A stretch of DNA of 64,000 nucleotides from Paraburkholderia caffeinilytica. Lineage in GTDB: Bacteria > Pseudomonadota > Gammaproteobacteria > Burkholderiales > Burkholderiaceae. Positions 27,202 to 34,594 of this stretch are shown piece by piece. The stretch spans positions 1,302,001 to 1,366,000 of the forward strand of contig NZ_CP031466.1 of NCBI RefSeq assembly GCF_003368325.1, written 5' to 3'. How positions within the stretch are numbered: position 1 is the first letter of the stretch; each line of letters opens with the position of its first letter. The position numbers and the translations under genes were made by a program. The notes under the pieces were generated by a model that worked only from the letters and a program-made list of their open reading frames with translations, was not told the DNA's origin and did not search any database.

Positions 27202-29144
27202 GCGCTTGTCTGGCCGGGTGTTTGGCTATCGCCGCGGGGCGGCCAGATCGCCATGCCGCAGCCCGAGTCGAAATCGCCGTGTCGGCTGAGATTCCAGACT
27301 GACACGCCCCGGGCATCGACGTCAATCCGGCAAGGGCTTCCTTCCCGCAGCCGCGCATCCTCGTTCGCGATATCGAAGCGCACCTCCGCGATATTCAGGC
27401 GGACATATCGCTCGCCGCGCCTTAACTCGACCGAGTCGACCACGCCGGCATAGGGGCCATCGGGTGAAATGACCACGGCGTGGGACGAGATGCGCCACAT
27501 GACCCGTTGTCCGGCAGGCATGGCAAAACCGCTATCGCCGGTCGCGATCGTTATCCCTTCGCCAATCGCGACGCGCCCAGGCGCAGTCATCACACCTTCG
27601 CCGACGTTGTGCAAGCCGAGTAACCCGGCAACCCGCATCGAGGCCGGCCGTTCGAATACCTCGTCGATGGCACCCGCCTGCAGCAGCCGGCCCTGTTCGA
27701 CAACCAGGACTTCGTCGGCGAGCAGTGCCGCTTCGTCGGGATCGTGCGTGACGATGATCGTGACCGCCGCAATCTCGCGCTGCAAGGCGCGCAGCGACTG
27801 TTGCAAACGACGCCGCCGCGGCGTATCGAGCGCCGCGAACGGCTCGTCGAACAGCAGCAATTCGCTATGACGCGTGAGCGCTCGCGCCAGCGCCACGCGT
27901 TGTTTCTGGCCGAACGACAGTTGATGCGGCAAGCGCGCAACCAGTTGTGCCAGGCCGAGATGATCGAGCCAGTAGCGTGCGCTGGCTGCGTCGGCGTCGA
28001 CGGGAAACGCGAGTTGCTGCGCGACCGTCATGTGCGGAAACAGGCCATAGTCTTGCGGCATGTAGCCGATCTGGCGGCGCTCGGGCGGCAGTGTGCCGAG
28101 GTCGGTTGTGCCGAGCCGGACGGAACAGGAAGCGTTGGATTCGAGCCCTGCAATCAGACGCAATGCGAGGGATTTGCCGGAGCCGGACGGGCCGATAATC
28201 GCAAGCCGCCGCGTGGCGGGCGCCCATGCGATGTCGAGCTCGAACGCGCCAAGGCGCCGCTGCAGATGAAAGGCGAGGCGCAGATCGGAAGTCTCGCCGC
28301 GGCTTGCCGACAGATCCGTGCCGGGTTCGAGCGCCTCGTCGCCGTTTTCGGTTTGCTCGAGCGAGGCTTTCTGCCGAAGACTATAGATCGACAACGCGGC
28401 GCAGACGATCGCAATCGCGAGCGTCGGCAGCAGCAGGGGCATCATCGCAGGCAGGCCCTGGCCGCCGAATACGACGTACGTGTACACCGGCAGCGAATAC
28501 GGGTGATAGGCCACCATGACCGTCGCGCCGAATTCGCCGAATGCGCGCAACCACGCAAGCGCGAGTCCCGCGCGAATCGCCGGCCATGCAACCGGCAACA
28601 TCACGCGGAAGAAGCGGCTGCCCGCATGGTGGCCAAGCGTTGCGGCCACGTCGTCGAGCACGGGGTCAACGGCGGCAAACGCCGATTTCGCCGCGATGAT
28701 CAGGAAGGGCGCGGCCACGAAGATTTCCGCGAGCACGATGCCGGCAAACGAATCCGTCAGCGCTCCGCTGGTGAAGCGGCCGACCCAGCTATACGGACCG
28801 AGCAGAAACAGCAGCAGCACGCCGCTCGTAAGCGGCGGCAAGGCGAGCGGCAACTGCACGACGAAGCCGAGCAGCGCCATCTTGCGCGAGTTCGAGCGCG
28901 CCAGAAAATAGCCGAGCGGCACGCCGCCGAGCAGAATCGCTAACGAGGCCACGCTCGCGCTCGCCGCCGATATGCCGAGCGCCGACCACACCGCGCGCCA
29001 GTCGACGTTCGGCCAATCGGCCGCGCCGAGCTGCGGCACGCTCGCGACAAACGGCGCGCACAAATAGATGGCGAGCAGCGCGGCCAGCCACAGCAGCGGA
29101 CGCGCGGCGGATCGGTTCACCGCTTCTTTTGCCGCCTGTTCCAC
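27198..29144 (-). CDS. Fused molybdate/tungstate ABC transporter, permease plus ATPase (ModB-ModC)
   Basis: Single 648-residue chain. Residues 1-255 form a ModB-type permease with about six membrane segments and the EAA-like loop (ATLGHHAGSRFFRVMLPVAWP). Residues 285-500 form a ModC-type ATPase: Walker A GPSGSGKS, signature LSFGQKQRVALARAL (the usual LSGGQ has Gly for Phe), Walker B ELLLFDEPFAALD and the switch His in VTHDPDEA. A C-terminal TOBE-like region follows. ModB and ModC are separate proteins in E. coli. The GTG start lies 4 bp after the modA stop, so both are translated from one message. The substrate could be molybdate or tungstate; the ModE-type site upstream favours molybdate. 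Confidence 0.88.
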   Translation of the reverse strand: MEQAAKEAVNRSAARPLLWLAALLAIYLCAPFVASVPQLGAADWPNVDWRAVWSALGISAASASVASLAILLGGVPLGYFLARSNSRKMALLGFVVQLPLALPPLTSGVLLLFLLGPYSWVGRFTSGALTDSFAGIVLAEIFVAAPFLIIAAKSAFAAVDPVLDDVAATLGHHAGSRFFRVMLPVAWPAIRAGLALAWLRAFGEFGATVMVAYHPYSLPVYTYVVFGGQGLPAMMPLLLPTLAIAIVCAALSIYSLRQKASLEQTENGDEALEPGTDLSASRGETSDLRLAFHLQRRLGAFELDIAWAPATRRLAIIGPSGSGKSLALRLIAGLESNASCSVRLGTTDLGTLPPERRQIGYMPQDYGLFPHMTVAQQLAFPVDADAASARYWLDHLGLAQLVARLPHQLSFGQKQRVALARALTRHSELLLFDEPFAALDTPRRRRLQQSLRALQREIAAVTIIVTHDPDEAALLADEVLVVEQGRLLQAGAIDEVFERPASMRVAGLLGLHNVGEGVMTAPGRVAIGEGITIATGDSGFAMPAGQRVMWRISSHAVVISPDGPYAGVVDSVELRRGERYVRLNIAEVRFDIANEDARLREGSPCRIDVDARGVSVWNLSRHGDFDSGCGMAIWPPRGDSQTPGQTSA

Positions 29145-29148
29145 CGTC

Positions 29149-30024
29149 TTATTGCGCGGCGTCGATCACGGCTTGCACCGAGGGCGGCATGGCTTGCACG
29201 TTGCCGGTCACGGTGGGTTTGACGACGTCCACGCCGTGTTGCTTGAGCAACGCGCGGCCTTGCGCGCTCAGCAGGAAGTCGACGAAGCTGCTTGCGCCCG
29301 CACGGTTCGGTGCATCGCTGAGAATCGTTAGCGTGTAACTGGCTTTGGCCTGCAATTCGGGCGCCGGGCGGAGCGCCGGAATTTTCAGGTCGGACGTCTC
29401 GGTCGAGTAGAAGAAGCCGGCATCGAGCTGGCCGGATTGCAGGCGGCCCACCAGCGTTTCTTCAGGCAAAACCTGCGCGGGATTTTCCGCGTCGCCCAGC
29501 GTCTTCTCGACGAGATCCGGCTGATGATAGAGCTCCGCGGCCTTCGTCATCATCTCGACGGTGAATGCGCCCTTCGGATCGAGCTTCGGATCGGTACGGC
29601 CGATACGGATGCCCGGCTCCTGCAACACCTGATCCCAGCGCTTGTTCTTGAAATCCGCCGCGAATTTGCTTTGCGGGTTGTAGCCGATCATCAACGGCGA
29701 TTCGGCGAAGTTCACGTACCACGCGACGTGCTCGCCGTTCGCCTGCCCCATCAGGCTGGTGTTCACTTTCGGACTCGCGCTGATGAACACGTCGCCGCGG
29801 CGCAGCTTGCCCTTGATCTCGTTGGCGATCTTGTTCGAGCCCGCCGCATAGCCGCGGAAGTGCTGGCCGGTGGCCTTTTCGAAGGCCGGGCCCACGCTGC
29901 GCTCCATCAGATTGACGAGCGAACCCGCATAAAGCACGTTGACCGTGTCGTCCTGCGCGAAAGCGGGCGCGGCCGTCACTACGCCGGTGACAACCACGAA
30001 AGAGGCGAGCAGCTTGCGAATCAT
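29149..30024 (-). CDS. modA: Periplasmic molybdate/tungstate-binding protein
   Basis: Oxyanion-binding protein of 291 residues with a signal peptide cut near AAPAFAQ. It has VNVLYAGSLVNLMERSVGPAF at the start of the mature chain, the ligand-binding serine region AGSNKIANEIKGKLRRGDVFISASP, and GRTDPKLDPKGAFTVEMM further on. The VLYAGSL start and overall length resemble WtpA/TupA-like members more than classic E. coli ModA. It delivers oxyanion to the fused permease-ATPase encoded immediately downstream. The ATG at 30024 lies 15 bp below a ModE-like operator, implying repression when molybdate is plentiful. Confidence 0.88.
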   Translation of the reverse strand: MIRKLLASFVVVTGVVTAAPAFAQDDTVNVLYAGSLVNLMERSVGPAFEKATGQHFRGYAAGSNKIANEIKGKLRRGDVFISASPKVNTSLMGQANGEHVAWYVNFAESPLMIGYNPQSKFAADFKNKRWDQVLQEPGIRIGRTDPKLDPKGAFTVEMMTKAAELYHQPDLVEKTLGDAENPAQVLPEETLVGRLQSGQLDAGFFYSTETSDLKIPALRPAPELQAKASYTLTILSDAPNRAGASSFVDFLLSAQGRALLKQHGVDVVKPTVTGNVQAMPPSVQAVIDAAQ

Positions 30025-30038
30025 GCGATTAACCCCGA

Positions 30039-30066
30039 TACGTTATTAAGAGCGCTATATTACGAT
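30039..30066 (-). promoter_or_regulatory. ModE-like operator upstream of modA
   Basis: Half-sites TACGTTATTAA and TATATTACGAT with a 6-bp spacer, 15 of 20 defined positions of ATCGnTATATA-N6-TATATAnCGAT. It ends 15 bp from the modA start and so would cover its promoter or leader. Confidence 0.65.
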
Positions 30067-30107
30067 GCCATCGCATGGCGTTGTGGGTCGCTGCGCGCTC
30101 CGTGTGG

Positions 30108-30260
30108 TCAATTGAGCGGGAAAATCCGCACGTAGCGGGTGCCGCCCTTGCTGGGGGCGCGGTCGATGGCGTACGGCAGGTGGCGGGGGGCGTTCATGGC
30201 CACGCCGCGGGCGTCCTGAAAGTCGTTTGCAAGGACGCGGATGGCGCCGTCCGGCGCGAT
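30108..30260 (-). pseudogene. Possible remnant of an SMP-30/gluconolactonase-like gene
   Basis: About 50 codons on the minus strand with strongly G/C-ending codon use, reading PDGAIRVLANDFQDARGVAM... and ending YVRIFPLN at a TGA. The pattern PDG-I-VLA-DF--RGVA followed later by VRIF resembles one blade of SMP-30-type beta propellers. No start codon with a ribosome binding site and no further blades are present, so it is probably a decayed fragment between the two ModE sites. It could instead be a small gene. Confidence 0.3.
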
Positions 30261-30331
30261 CCGAGGGAGTGGCCGATATGCCGGGCGATATATTGCGTAT
30301 CGATGCGGTCTCGCACCGGGGTGGCCATCGC

Positions 30332-30359
30332 AGCGTAATATACACACGGAAATAACGAG
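30332..30359 (+). promoter_or_regulatory. ModE-like operator upstream of the small oxidoreductase gene
   Basis: Half-sites AGCGTAATATA and GAAATAACGAG with a 6-bp spacer, 15 of 20 defined ModE positions. It ends 41 bp before the ATG at 30401. A weaker match (12 of 20) lies at 30272-30299. Confidence 0.65.
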
Positions 30360-30400
30360 TGAACAAGCCGCTCAGGCTTCGATGCTGGAGATAACCGCGT

Positions 30401-30889
30401 ATGGATAGTGTGAATGTGATTGCCGCGCCTGCCGTCGAAAGCGCGCTCGTCCTGAGCGGACGATTCCAGCGGACGCTGTCTTTCGACCTCGAGCGGCTCA
30501 AGGGTTACGAGAGCGTGCTAGCCCGGCCATTCGATCTGCGCTGCTATACGACGAACCGCTTCATCCGGAGCGTCGAACCTTACCGCGGCGTGCGGTTGAC
30601 GACCTTGATCTCGGAAGCGGGCCTGCCGAACGCGGTACCGGGCGAGTTCAAGCGGACTGTGTTCGTGGCGGTGGGGCACGACGGCTACGTCGTGACATTC
30701 TCGTGGCATGAACTGTTCAACACGCCGGTCGGCGACAACGTGCTGGTTGCGTACGAATGCGGCGGGCGCGCGCTCGATGCCGAAGACGGCGCGCCGATTC
30801 TGTTTTCCGGTTCGGACATGCTGCCCGCGCCACGCCACGTCAAACGCCTCGCGCGGATCGAGGCGCAAGTCCTGAAGCCTTTGGCATAG
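30401..30889 (+). CDS. Small molybdopterin-binding oxidoreductase-like protein (sulfite oxidase fold)
   Basis: Protein of 162 residues resembling the molybdopterin-binding domain of sulfite oxidase-family enzymes: FDLRCYTTNRFIRSVEPYRGVRLTTLISEAGL, then FVAVGHDGYVVTFSWHEL, as in the compact proteins annotated as oxidoreductase molybdopterin-binding domain. No signal peptide, haem or dimerisation domain is present. The lone Cys in DLRCYTT is a candidate metal ligand. GGAG lies 11 bp before the ATG. It heads a three-gene rightward unit with the NifQ-like and ModE-like genes and has a ModE-type operator upstream. Whether it binds Moco or acts as a Mo-handling protein is open. Confidence 0.7.
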   Translation: MDSVNVIAAPAVESALVLSGRFQRTLSFDLERLKGYESVLARPFDLRCYTTNRFIRSVEPYRGVRLTTLISEAGLPNAVPGEFKRTVFVAVGHDGYVVTFSWHELFNTPVGDNVLVAYECGGRALDAEDGAPILFSGSDMLPAPRHVKRLARIEAQVLKPLA

Positions 30890-30898
30890 GTGATTCAA

Positions 30899-31585
30899 AT
30901 GACGGCCGTAGTAGGGTTCGGTGTTCTTCATCGCACCGCCGACATGTCCGACGAACCACCTTCGCCTGTTGCCGATACGGCCGCGCTCAGTCCTGAATCA
31001 ATGCTTGCGTCGCTCGATGCGCGGGGTGCCGAGTGCACGGCGAAGTGGCTGGCCGCGGCCACGGACGCCGCGTCGCCCGATACCCAATTGTTCGCGAAGC
31101 TGATTGCGGCGCGCGACGTCCGGCACGAACTCGGCCTGCTTGGCGTGCCGCTGCCGGCGTGGCGCGGGCTACTGGAGCGGCACTTTGCGCACGCACCAGC
31201 GTCCGCGTTTGCGTCCCTGTCTGCGTTGCCGTCCATCGACACCAGCGAACACGCGGCATTCGTCGAAACGCTGCACGCGTTGCTGTTCACGTATGCCGCC
31301 ACCACCGTCGACGCGAACGACGCTCACTGCCTTGCATCGATCATTGCTCACGCGTGCTTGCGGCCGGATCACCTGTGGCGCGACCTCGGCCTTGCGGGTC
31401 GTGAAGAAGTCACATGGATGCTGACGCGTTATTTCCCCACGCTCGTGGTGCTGAATGTCGATAATCTGCGCTGGAAGAAATTCCTCGCCCGGCAACGCGC
31501 GCTTTCGTTGGGGCTTCAGCCTGGCCCGGCGCCCGGTTGTCCAGGCTGCGAAGACTACGGACATTGCTTTCCCAGTCATCGCTGA
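30899..31585 (+). CDS. NifQ-like molybdenum-handling protein
   Basis: Protein of 228 residues with the NifQ C-terminal layout: VVLNVDNLRWKKFLARQ followed by a cysteine cluster APGCPGCEDYGHCF. Authentic NifQ carries CX4CX2CX5C, binds an Fe-S/Mo cluster and supplies Mo for nitrogenase cofactor. Here the last three cysteines (CX2CX5C) remain, while the first is replaced within GLQPGPAPGC. The ATG at 30899 has TAGGTG 5 bp upstream and starts 10 bp after the preceding stop; a GTG at 30890 is possible. No nif genes are present, so it probably serves another molybdoenzyme or Mo storage. Confidence 0.75.
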   Translation: MTAVVGFGVLHRTADMSDEPPSPVADTAALSPESMLASLDARGAECTAKWLAAATDAASPDTQLFAKLIAARDVRHELGLLGVPLPAWRGLLERHFAHAPASAFASLSALPSIDTSEHAAFVETLHALLFTYAATTVDANDAHCLASIIAHACLRPDHLWRDLGLAGREEVTWMLTRYFPTLVVLNVDNLRWKKFLARQRALSLGLQPGPAPGCPGCEDYGHCFPSHR

Positions 31586-31637
31586 AGGCCATTCAGCCAG
31601 GATGGCAGCGCCTGGCGGTTCGTGTATGCTTTCGCGC

Positions 31638-32036
31638 ATGGCTGATACCGCGAAGACCAAACCAAGACCCGCGCCACAACCCGCGAAGCCGCGCCCTGAA
31701 GTGCGCTTCAGAATGCGCATCCGCAGCGGCGACGCTGTCGCGCTCGGACCGGGCAAAGTCGAACTGCTCGAGGCCGTGCGCGAATTCGGCTCGATCTCGG
31801 CTGCGGCGCGCAGTCTCGGCATGTCGTACCGGCGCGCATGGCTGCTGATCGACGAACTGAACCGCTCGCTCAAAACGCCCGCCACGCACTCGGAACAGGG
31901 CGGTCAAAGCGGCGGCGGCTGCACGCTGACGCCGGTCGGCGAACGCATCATCCATCTGTACCGCGATGTCGAGGTCGAGGCGCAACGAAGCTGCGCGAAA
32001 CAGATTGCCGAGCTGACGAGGATGATTCGCTCCTGA
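31638..32036 (+). CDS. Short ModE-type winged-helix regulator lacking molybdate-binding domains
   Basis: Protein of 132 residues. After a Lys/Pro-rich leader of about 20 residues comes the ModE N-terminal winged helix: RFRMRIRSGDAVALGPGKVELLEAVREFGSISAAARSLGMSYRRAWLLIDELN, then the wing ending in LTPVGERIIHLYRDVE. The chain stops where full-length ModE (about 260 residues) would begin its Mop/TOBE molybdate-binding domains. DNA binding is probable and four ModE-like sites lie within 4 kb; how it senses Mo is unclear. Start 31638 is chosen; ATG 31626 is possible. It is the last gene of the oxidoreductase-NifQ unit, 52 bp after NifQ, and converges on the DUF2325 gene. Confidence 0.82.
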   Translation: MADTAKTKPRPAPQPAKPRPEVRFRMRIRSGDAVALGPGKVELLEAVREFGSISAAARSLGMSYRRAWLLIDELNRSLKTPATHSEQGGQSGGGCTLTPVGERIIHLYRDVEVEAQRSCAKQIAELTRMIRS

Positions 32037-32051
32037 GTACGGGAGAACCGC

Positions 32052-33404
32052 TCAGCCGTGGCGCAGGCAAAACGCCGGGCTCGGTGGATTGCCCAACCGG
32101 GCAAGATGCTCGGGACGCAGACGGTCCACCAATTCGACAAAGCTCGCCACGCTAGCCGTGCGCAACGGGTGATAGTCGATCCGATGGCGCTCGCACACCC
32201 GTTTGAGGGTATTCATCGAATCGTGATCGACGCAGTCGACTGGAAACACGACGATGTCCGCCCCCGGCAGCGCGGCGGCAAGCAGACCTTTGCGATCTTC
32301 CACGCCGCCGTCGTGCACGACGAAATCGCCACCGGCGGCCTCGACCAACCGCTTGAGCGCGGCATTCGAGCCCGGGCGGCCGCCCACATACACAATCCGT
32401 TTGCCGCGTACGCCGTCGAGGCTGGCTTGCCGCGCCTGCGCACCCCGGCTGCCGTCCGCGGCATCCACTGTCGCGCGTTCAAGCGCATCGCATTCGCTTT
32501 GCACCAGTTGGAGTTGTGCCAACGCCTGATCGCGGCTCCTGCGCAATGCGAGCGCCGCGTCCTGTTCCTGCAGCACGCGCTGTTCAGCGGCCTCGCGGCG
32601 GCTCGTATGCAGCGCCACACGCTGGTCGCTGTCGGCGAGCTTGTCCTGCAGCCTTGATATCTCGGCTTCGAGATCGGTGGAATCCGTCGGCGTCCGGCGC
32701 GTGGCCAAGGCCGTGAGTTGCGCGATCTGTTCGTTGAGCGCCGCGATCGCTGCGTCGCGCTGCATGCTGATCTCCTGCAGGCGGCTTTGCTGCCGCTCGA
32801 CCTTCTCTTTCAACTCGGCGTTTTCCGCTTCGAGCGCCACCAGCCTGCGGATATCCGCGCGATTCGCCGCGCCGACCAGATGCGACAGCATGTGCAATTC
32901 GCCAAACGCTTTCTGGCGGACGTACAAGGTCGCGCACGGATGTGTCATCAACGCCCAGTAAGCAGGTGGGATCTCGCCGCTTTTCAGCGCGTCGTCCCAG
33001 AGCTTCAGCAGCTCGACGTCGTCGGCGGCCTTGTCGAAGCGGCGGATCGCCGCCGCATAGTGCTCGTCGAGCAACTTGTGCAGGGCTTTGGCGCCGGCGC
33101 CGCCATCGATCGCGAGTTCGACGGCCGAGTGATGAATCTCCAGATCGCTCGCGTCCCGGCGATCCAGGCCGGTGAACTTCGGCACCAGCTTGCGCAGTTC
33201 GTGCGTGCCGAGACAGGTGCCGATGATCGAACAATGCAATTGACCGTCGAGTTCGGCGAGGCGCGCACGCCGTTTGGCATTGGGCAGCGACACCTTGGCG
33301 GGCGTGCAGCACGGATCGGCCGCTCGCAAGCCGGTGCCGGCAAGCTCGTCGCCGGACAGTTTGAGGCGCGAAGGCTGGGCGAGACGAAACGGGGGCGTGT
33401 GCAT
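32052..33404 (-). CDS. DUF2325 domain protein
   Basis: Protein of 450 residues. The N-terminal part contains LHCSIIGTCLGTHELRKL, with the paired Cys residues usual in these proteins. The middle (about residues 190-320) is a long coiled coil of Glu/Gln/Arg-rich heptads. The C-terminal DUF2325 domain begins at GKRIVYVGGRPGSNAALKRL and runs through LLAAALPGADIVVFPVDCVDHD to the end, an alpha/beta fold with conserved Cys and His residues that could bind metal. Function is not established. The ATG at 33404 has GAGG 5 bp upstream, and a ModE-like operator lies 77 bp upstream, linking it to molybdenum status. Confidence 0.8.
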   Translation of the reverse strand: MHTPPFRLAQPSRLKLSGDELAGTGLRAADPCCTPAKVSLPNAKRRARLAELDGQLHCSIIGTCLGTHELRKLVPKFTGLDRRDASDLEIHHSAVELAIDGGAGAKALHKLLDEHYAAAIRRFDKAADDVELLKLWDDALKSGEIPPAYWALMTHPCATLYVRQKAFGELHMLSHLVGAANRADIRRLVALEAENAELKEKVERQQSRLQEISMQRDAAIAALNEQIAQLTALATRRTPTDSTDLEAEISRLQDKLADSDQRVALHTSRREAAEQRVLQEQDAALALRRSRDQALAQLQLVQSECDALERATVDAADGSRGAQARQASLDGVRGKRIVYVGGRPGSNAALKRLVEAAGGDFVVHDGGVEDRKGLLAAALPGADIVVFPVDCVDHDSMNTLKRVCERHRIDYHPLRTASVASFVELVDRLRPEHLARLGNPPSPAFCLRHG

Positions 33405-33480
33405 GAGGACCTCGAATCCGGTTCTGGCGTCAGGCTGACTGAACGTGCGTGCTGGACATCCGCGCCATGCAGGCGCTGCT

Positions 33481-33508
33481 CGCGATATATTCCAAAAGAT
33501 ATAACGAT
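33481..33508 (-). promoter_or_regulatory. ModE-like operator upstream of the DUF2325 gene
   Basis: Half-sites CGCGATATATT and GATATAACGAT around a 6-bp spacer, 16 of 20 defined positions, the best match in the window. It lies 77-104 bp upstream of the ATG and 36 bp past the stop of the next leftward gene. Confidence 0.7.
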
Positions 33509-33544
33509 CGGTAAAAGAAACCGTCCATATGCGGCAATGGCGAA

Positions 33545-34195
33545 TTAGTCGTTCGGGTGGACGAGCGTGGGCTCAGCGCGTGATTTGCGCCGAGTGAGCG
33601 TGACAGAAGCGGCGGCAGTAGCCTTGGCAGAAGCCTTAGCAGTAGTCCTGGCGGGCGTTGTCGCGGTCGTGCGGTCGGCGGCGCGACGGATGTCGGCCGG
33701 TCCTGCGCCGCCGGCTGCCCGTGCATGCTGATCCAGAACATGCCCAACGCACAGGCCGATAAACGCCGTATCGAGCCGCTCGAGTTCCGCCACCACCTTG
33801 CGCAACGCGGCGAGATCGTTGCTGAACGCATCCGAGAAAATCGCGTCGCGAAGTTGCTCGGCCGAGCGGGCTTCTTCGATCGAAGCTTTCAGATCGCGCA
33901 GCCGGACGAAAGCCGCCGCCTTGGCCTGTTCAGCGAGGATCGACAGTAGCTGGTTCAACGAGTGCGAACCCGACGTGCCTACCGACGCGAAGTTCAACCG
34001 GTCGTCCGTCAGCATCAGCACGAAGCGTTGCACGCTGCCGTAAAGGCGCCGGTAAGCATCGACGACGTCGCGAATCAGTTCGGCGCGGCCACGTTCGGAG
34101 GCCGATTTCACCGCGACGATGGTCGACGGAAGCCCTTTCGGGCGGCGTCCCGCCGGCTCGGGCGAGGTGGATCGCAATGTGGGTCGACTACGCAC
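33545..34195 (-). CDS. Unknown helical protein in the molybdenum region
   Basis: Protein of 216 residues without a recognised family. A largely helical core (AELIRDVVDAYRRLYGSVQR; SLNQLLSILAEQAKAAAFVR; LRKVVAELERLDTAFIGLCV) is followed by an Ala/Thr/Lys-rich basic tail of about 60 residues. It has one Cys and no signal peptide. The GTG start at 34195 is chosen because AGGAG lies 9 bp upstream; a GTG at 34264 would give 239 residues but lies only 8 bp from the operator. A ModE-like operator at 34272-34299 and the neighbouring DUF2325 gene tie it to Mo control. Function unknown. Confidence 0.65.
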   Translation of the reverse strand: MRSRPTLRSTSPEPAGRRPKGLPSTIVAVKSASERGRAELIRDVVDAYRRLYGSVQRFVLMLTDDRLNFASVGTSGSHSLNQLLSILAEQAKAAAFVRLRDLKASIEEARSAEQLRDAIFSDAFSNDLAALRKVVAELERLDTAFIGLCVGHVLDQHARAAGGAGPADIRRAADRTTATTPARTTAKASAKATAAASVTLTRRKSRAEPTLVHPND

Positions 34196-34594
34196 TGCCG
34201 CTGGCTCCTGCTGGCTTGTTTCGCTTCTTTGCGCGTGAATAGCGGGCGAGCCGCTGCGCTGCACAAAGCATACCGTGATATTCGACAGGATATAACGAAA
34301 GGCGACGTGAGGGTAGCGCGGGCGGCTTTACCCGCCTGGCGGGAACTCGGGAAATGCCCGCACGGCCGGCGCCTGTTCGAACTTTCGATAGGCAATGGCA
34401 ACTTCCGAGGCGGTGGGTTTGCTGTCGAAGCACGCCTGTGCGACCGCCGCTTTGCCGTTCGCAACGGCCTCACGGCTCCCGGCCGCCCCGTTTTTCCGAT
34501 ATCGTGCTGCTCGTGCGTGCTCGAACCTCGGCGCGCGCTCCTTTCCGGGCCGTTTCCACGACCGGCTGACCGGGTAACGTATAAGCACAAGAAA
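34196..34594. other. Intergenic region before the NTF2-like gene
   Basis: 399 bp. It contains the ModE-like operator at 34272-34299 for the leftward gene. The rest (34300-34594) has open frames on the minus strand without ribosome binding sites or family features; none is supported. Confidence 0.5.
34272..34299 (-). promoter_or_regulatory. ModE-like operator upstream of the unknown helical protein
   Basis: Half-sites ACCGTGATATT and GATATAACGAA with a 6-bp spacer, 15 of 20 defined positions, placed like the site at 33481 with the same strong right half GATATAACGA. Confidence 0.65.

Noticed and set aside
30272..30299. Fifth ModE operator
   Set aside because: Only 12 of 20 positions match; mentioned as weak but not listed as a separate site.
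30899..31585. Nitrogen-fixation island
   Set aside because: Only a NifQ-like gene is present; no nifHDK, nifENB or electron-transfer genes.
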